The notes under the pieces: generated by a model
Seen by the model: the letters and a program-made list of their open reading frames with translations, nothing else
Databases searched by the model: none
Told to the model about the DNA's origin: nothing
In this document: in pieces, positions 8,900-11,445 of the stretch
How positions within the stretch are numbered: the first letter of the stretch is position 1
Layout of the letters: each line of letters starts with the position of its first letter
NCBI GenBank assembly: GCA_023393895.1
Contig: JAEXBT010000244.1
Span: 1-11,445 of the forward strand
DNA: 11,445 nt
DNA from: Pseudomonadota bacterium
Lineage (GTDB): Bacteria > Pseudomonadota > Gammaproteobacteria > Xanthomonadales > Xanthomonadaceae
Reading direction: 5' to 3'
Position numbers and translations under genes: made by a program

Positions 8900-9957
8900 C
8901 AGTCGAAGCTCCTCAGTGCCAGGCCGCAGGCGATCATCAACGAAGGCGCATCCTGCGCCAGCGCCTGAGCCTGCACGCGGGGGCCGAGCGTCATCTGCGC
9001 GAGCGGATTGGCCACGACCGTCGACACGCCGAGCTGCTCCTCGACCTGGGCAGCGACACCGGGAATCGAGGCACAACCGCCCGACAGCACGATCTGGTCC
9101 ACGCGGTTGTACTCGCTGCTGGCATAGTAGAACTGGAGCAGGCGGCTGACCTGCTGCGCCAGGGTTTCACGGAACGGCTCCAGCACTTCGTATTCGTAGC
9201 TCTCCGGCAGCCCGCCCACACGCTTGGCACGACCGGCTTCCTCATAGGTCAGGCCGTAGCGGCGCATGATTTCCTCGGTCAGCTGGCGGCCGCCGAAGGC
9301 CTGCTCGCGCGAGTAGAGGCTGCGGCCTTCACGGAGGATGTTGAGGTTGGTGGTCGACGCGCCGATGTCCACCAGCGCCACCAGCCCGCCTGCCGGCAGG
9401 TTGAGCGCCGGGCGCATCAGTTCGAACGCGTTCTCGATCGCGAACGCCTCCACATCCATCACCTTCGCGTCAAGGCCGCCCAGCTCGAGCGCCGACTGGC
9501 GCGTGCCGACATCCTCGGAGCGGGCGGCGACCAGCAGCACCTGCTGCATCTCCGCCGCGCCGGGCATCGGGCCGGCGACATCGAAGTCGATGTTCACCTC
9601 ATCGATCGGATACGGAATGTAGTTGGCGGCCTCGAGTTCGACCTGCGCTTCCAGTTCGTCCTCGCTGAGGTCTGCCGGCATCGGGATCAGCTTGGTGATC
9701 ACCGCGGAGCCGGCCACGGCGGCGGCGGCGTTGCGGCTCCGTGTGCCCGAGCGCTCGACTGCGCGACGAATGGCATCGGCCACCTGGTCGATCTCGACCA
9801 CGGCCTTGTCGACCACGGCATTGGCCGGCAGCGGCTCTACCGCATAGTGCTCGACGCGGTACCGATCCCCGGTTCGCGCCAGCTGCAGCAGCTTGACGGC
9901 GGTCGAACTGATGTCGACGCCAATCAATGCCGTCGGGCTATTCCTGACGAATTTCAC
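8899..9957 (-). CDS. pilM: Type IV pilus actin-like ATP-binding protein PilM
   Basis: 352 residues, cytoplasmic, with the FtsA/actin-type ATPase fold: phosphate-1 loop GVDISSTAVK (13-22), a region that ends in ELEAANYIPYPIDEV (107-121) and is typical of PilM, phosphate-2 loop VALVDIGASTTN (193-204), and adenosine-binding LSGGCASIPG (291-300). PilM docks on the inner face of the membrane by holding the PilN N-terminal peptide and couples pilus motors to the alignment complex. The start is a GTG at 9957, supported by GGGGAG eight bases upstream and by the family N-terminus (NSPTALIGVDISS) appearing within ten residues. First gene of pilMNOPQ, reading away from mrcA. Confidence 0.97.
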   Translation of the reverse strand: MKFVRNSPTALIGVDISSTAVKLLQLARTGDRYRVEHYAVEPLPANAVVDKAVVEIDQVADAIRRAVERSGTRSRNAAAAVAGSAVITKLIPMPADLSEDELEAQVELEAANYIPYPIDEVNIDFDVAGPMPGAAEMQQVLLVAARSEDVGTRQSALELGGLDAKVMDVEAFAIENAFELMRPALNLPAGGLVALVDIGASTTNLNILREGRSLYSREQAFGGRQLTEEIMRRYGLTYEEAGRAKRVGGLPESYEYEVLEPFRETLAQQVSRLLQFYYASSEYNRVDQIVLSGGCASIPGVAAQVEEQLGVSTVVANPLAQMTLGPRVQAQALAQDAPSLMIACGLALRSFD

Positions 9958-9965
9958 GCAAATTT

Positions 9966-9971
9966 CTCCCC
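9966..9971 (-). promoter_or_regulatory. Shine-Dalgarno site for pilM (decides the GTG start)
   Basis: GGGGAG on the - strand ends eight bases before the GTG at 9957. No in-frame ATG with a comparable site lies nearby, so this supports the unusual start codon. Confidence 0.7.
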
Positions 9972-10005
9972 AGTGAACCCGCCCGGCGGGCTGGATCCCG
10001 CGCCA

Positions 10006-10034
10006 TTCATAACGGAGTTTTCACTTGCGCACAA
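10006..10034 (-). promoter_or_regulatory. Putative sigma-70 promoter for pilMNOPQ
   Basis: On the - strand, TTGTGC (10029-10034) and TATGAA (10006-10011) are spaced by exactly 17 bases, which fits a housekeeping promoter with moderate hexamers. It would give a leader of about 40 bases to the pilM start. Within that leader CCCGCC (9978-9983) and GGCGGG (9985-9990) form an inverted repeat that could fold as a short hairpin just ahead of the ribosome site. I see no convincing sigma-54 (GG-N10-GC) site. This is prediction by eye only. Confidence 0.5.
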
Positions 10035-10118
10035 TACCTCAAGTCAAATCAAACAGTTCCGGGGCATTCCTTCAGAACTACGAAAGTGTGGACTGCCTCG
10101 GATTTTCGGGATGACCCG

Positions 10119-10124
10119 TATACT
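10119..10124 (+). promoter_or_regulatory. Putative -10 element for mrcA
   Basis: TATACT is one mismatch from the TATAAT consensus and stands out in this GC-rich DNA, 39 bases before the mrcA ATG, so the leader would be about 33 bases. No good -35 hexamer lies 16-18 bases upstream. A small inverted repeat, CGGG-ATGA-CCCG (10107-10118), touches the element and could be a binding site. No extended -10 TG is present. The rest of the divergent region up to the pilM promoter shows no other clear signal. Confidence 0.45.
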
Positions 10125-10148
10125 GGCCGACTGTTTCGCCGGGTGGCT

Positions 10149-10153
10149 GGGAG
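10149..10153 (+). promoter_or_regulatory. Weak Shine-Dalgarno site for mrcA
   Basis: GGGAG lies ten bases before the ATG at 10164, slightly further than ideal. It is the only such site near the codon from which the family N-terminus reads. Confidence 0.45.
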
Positions 10154-10163
10154 CCGCTTGACC

Positions 10164-11445
10164 ATGTCCCGATTCCGTCGCGTTCTCCGCTGGAGCGCAC
10201 TGGCCTTCCTCGCCTTGGCCCTGCTGGCCCTGGTGGGGGGCGGTATCCTCTACACCACGCTCTCATCGCGCCTGCCGGATGTGCAGTCGCTGCGTGACAC
10301 CTCGCTGCAGGAGCCGCTCTACGTCTACTCGAAGGACGGCAAGCTGATGGCGATGTTCGGCGAGGGACGCCGCTACCCGGTGGACATCAGCGAGGTGCCA
10401 CAGCAGGTGAAGGACGCGTTCATCGCCGCCGAGGACGCGGAGTTCTACCGGCACAAGGGCGTCGACTTCAAGGGCATCGCCCGCGCGGTATGGCTGACGC
10501 TGACCACCAGCGACCGCAGGGTGCCGGGCGGTTCGACGATCAGCATGCAGGTCGCCAAGATGTTCTACCAGGAAGGCCAGAAGCGCGATTACGGCGCCAA
10601 GCTCGCGCAGATCCTCCTGGCCCGCAAGATCGAGCAGGAACTCGGCAAGGATCAGATCCTCGAGCTGTACCTCAACAAGAGCTTCTTCGGCAACCGTTCC
10701 TACGGGATCGCGGCCGCCGCCGAGTTCTATTACGGCAAGACGCTGGACACCCTGACGCTGGGCGAACTGGCCACGCTGGTGGGCACGCCCAAGTTCCCCT
10801 CCAGCGCCAACCCGATCAGCAATCCCGAGCGCAATCTGGAACGCCGCAACGCCTACATCCTGCCGCGGATGGTCGAACTGGGGATGATCAGCCAGGCGCA
10901 GGCCGCCGAGGCCGCCGCCGAGCCGATGCACGCCAAGCCCCACGAGCGCCCGGTGGAGGTCTACGCGCCGTACGTGGCGGAGATGGTCCGGCAGGAAATG
11001 ATCCAGCGCTATGGCGACGCCGCGCTGACCAGCGGCTACCACGTCACCACCACCATCGACCCGGGCCTGCAGGCCGCCGCCGACGCGGCCATCCGCAGCG
11101 GCCTGCGGATCTACGACCATCGACACGGCTGGCGCAGCGTCGAGCAGCATTTCGAACTGCGCACGGACGAAACCGACGCGCAGGTGGCCACGCGCCTCTC
11201 GCCCCTGCCCACACAGGCCGGCCTGATGGCCGTGGTGGTGGTGGAAACCGACAAGGACGGCAGCGCGACCGTGGTCAACGCGCGCGGCGAGCGCATCGTG
11301 CTGCCGGCGGCAGCCGGACGTCCCTGGCCCGGCCGCACCCCGGCCAGCCTGTACAAGCGCGGGGATGTCGCCCGCATCCGGGCCGGCGACAAGGAAGGCG
11401 AGTGGAAGGTAGACCAGCTGCCACGCGCGCAGGCCACGCTGGTAT
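10164..11445 (+). CDS. mrcA: Penicillin-binding protein 1A (bifunctional peptidoglycan synthase), 3' part outside window
   Basis: 427 residues are visible and the frame stays open to the edge. A short basic N-terminus precedes one membrane helix (about 11-31). The family 51 glycosyltransferase domain (about 48-225) has all its motifs: AAEDAEFYRHKG (88-99, catalytic Glu90), GGSTISMQVAK (122-132), RKIEQEL followed by ILELYLNKSFFGN (154-177), and YYGKTLDTLTLGELATLVG (189-207). The linker and OB-like insert (about 280-427) typical of PBP1A follows, with TTTIDPGLQ (295-303). The penicillin-binding transpeptidase domain lies beyond the window. The enzyme polymerises and cross-links glycan strands at the outer face of the inner membrane. 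A ponA/mrcA gene divergent from pilMNOPQ is the usual arrangement in pseudomonads and relatives. The start is the only ATG that directly precedes the basic stretch and membrane helix. Confidence 0.95.
   Translation, partial: MSRFRRVLRWSALAFLALALLALVGGGILYTTLSSRLPDVQSLRDTSLQEPLYVYSKDGKLMAMFGEGRRYPVDISEVPQQVKDAFIAAEDAEFYRHKGVDFKGIARAVWLTLTTSDRRVPGGSTISMQVAKMFYQEGQKRDYGAKLAQILLARKIEQELGKDQILELYLNKSFFGNRSYGIAAAAEFYYGKTLDTLTLGELATLVGTPKFPSSANPISNPERNLERRNAYILPRMVELGMISQAQAAEAAAEPMHAKPHERPVEVYAPYVAEMVRQEMIQRYGDAALTSGYHVTTTIDPGLQAAADAAIRSGLRIYDHRHGWRSVEQHFELRTDETDAQVATRLSPLPTQAGLMAVVVVETDKDGSATVVNARGERIVLPAAAGRPWPGRTPASLYKRGDVARIRAGDKEGEWKVDQLPRAQATLV

Noticed and set aside
10263..11150. A 295-codon open frame on the - strand inside mrcA
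   Set aside because: It is antisense to intact glycosyltransferase motifs of PBP1A and has no recognisable domain.

Overview
The window is high-GC, tightly packed gammaproteobacterial DNA. The gene content (a divergent penicillin-binding protein 1A gene next to pilMNOPQ, then a MoxR/DUF58/DUF4381/vWA cluster) and the protein sequences suggest the Xanthomonadaceae/Lysobacteraceae group (Lysobacter, Luteimonas, Stenotrophomonas or a relative). That taxon is inferred from recognised protein character, not from a database search.

Layout from right to left. From 10164 rightwards on the + strand runs the first 427 codons of mrcA (ponA), a bifunctional peptidoglycan synthase cut by the window edge. 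A 206-bp divergent control region (9958-10163) separates it from pilM. From 9957 down to 4970 on the - strand lies the complete type IV pilus alignment and secretin operon pilM-pilN-pilO-pilP-pilQ. Its genes are joined by 1-4 bp overlaps. PilM (cytoplasmic, actin-like) binds the N-terminus of PilN, PilN and PilO pair in the inner membrane, the lipoprotein PilP links them to the outer-membrane secretin PilQ, and the pilus leaves through PilQ. A TTCG-loop hairpin follows pilQ, and a second inverted repeat lies directly behind it.

From 4820 down to the left edge, still on the - strand, is a second coupled operon: MoxR-type AAA+ ATPase, DUF58 protein, DUF4381 membrane protein, a BatA-like von Willebrand A (vWA) membrane protein, and a BatB-like vWA protein fused to a TPR segment. 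The last gene enters a 20-residue polyglutamine tract and is cut by the window edge. Such MoxR-vWA (Bat/Aerotolerance-type) sets are widespread. They are thought to work as an ATPase-driven, metal-binding-dependent chaperone or envelope stress system, but their biochemical role is poorly defined.

I see no mobile element, CRISPR array, tRNA, rRNA or sign of recent transfer, and no clear new system. The points most worth a second look are the degenerate metal-binding (MIDAS) motif in the second vWA protein beside an intact one in BatA, the polyQ tract, the paired hairpins between the two operons, and the low-complexity tails and repeats in PilN, PilO and PilQ.
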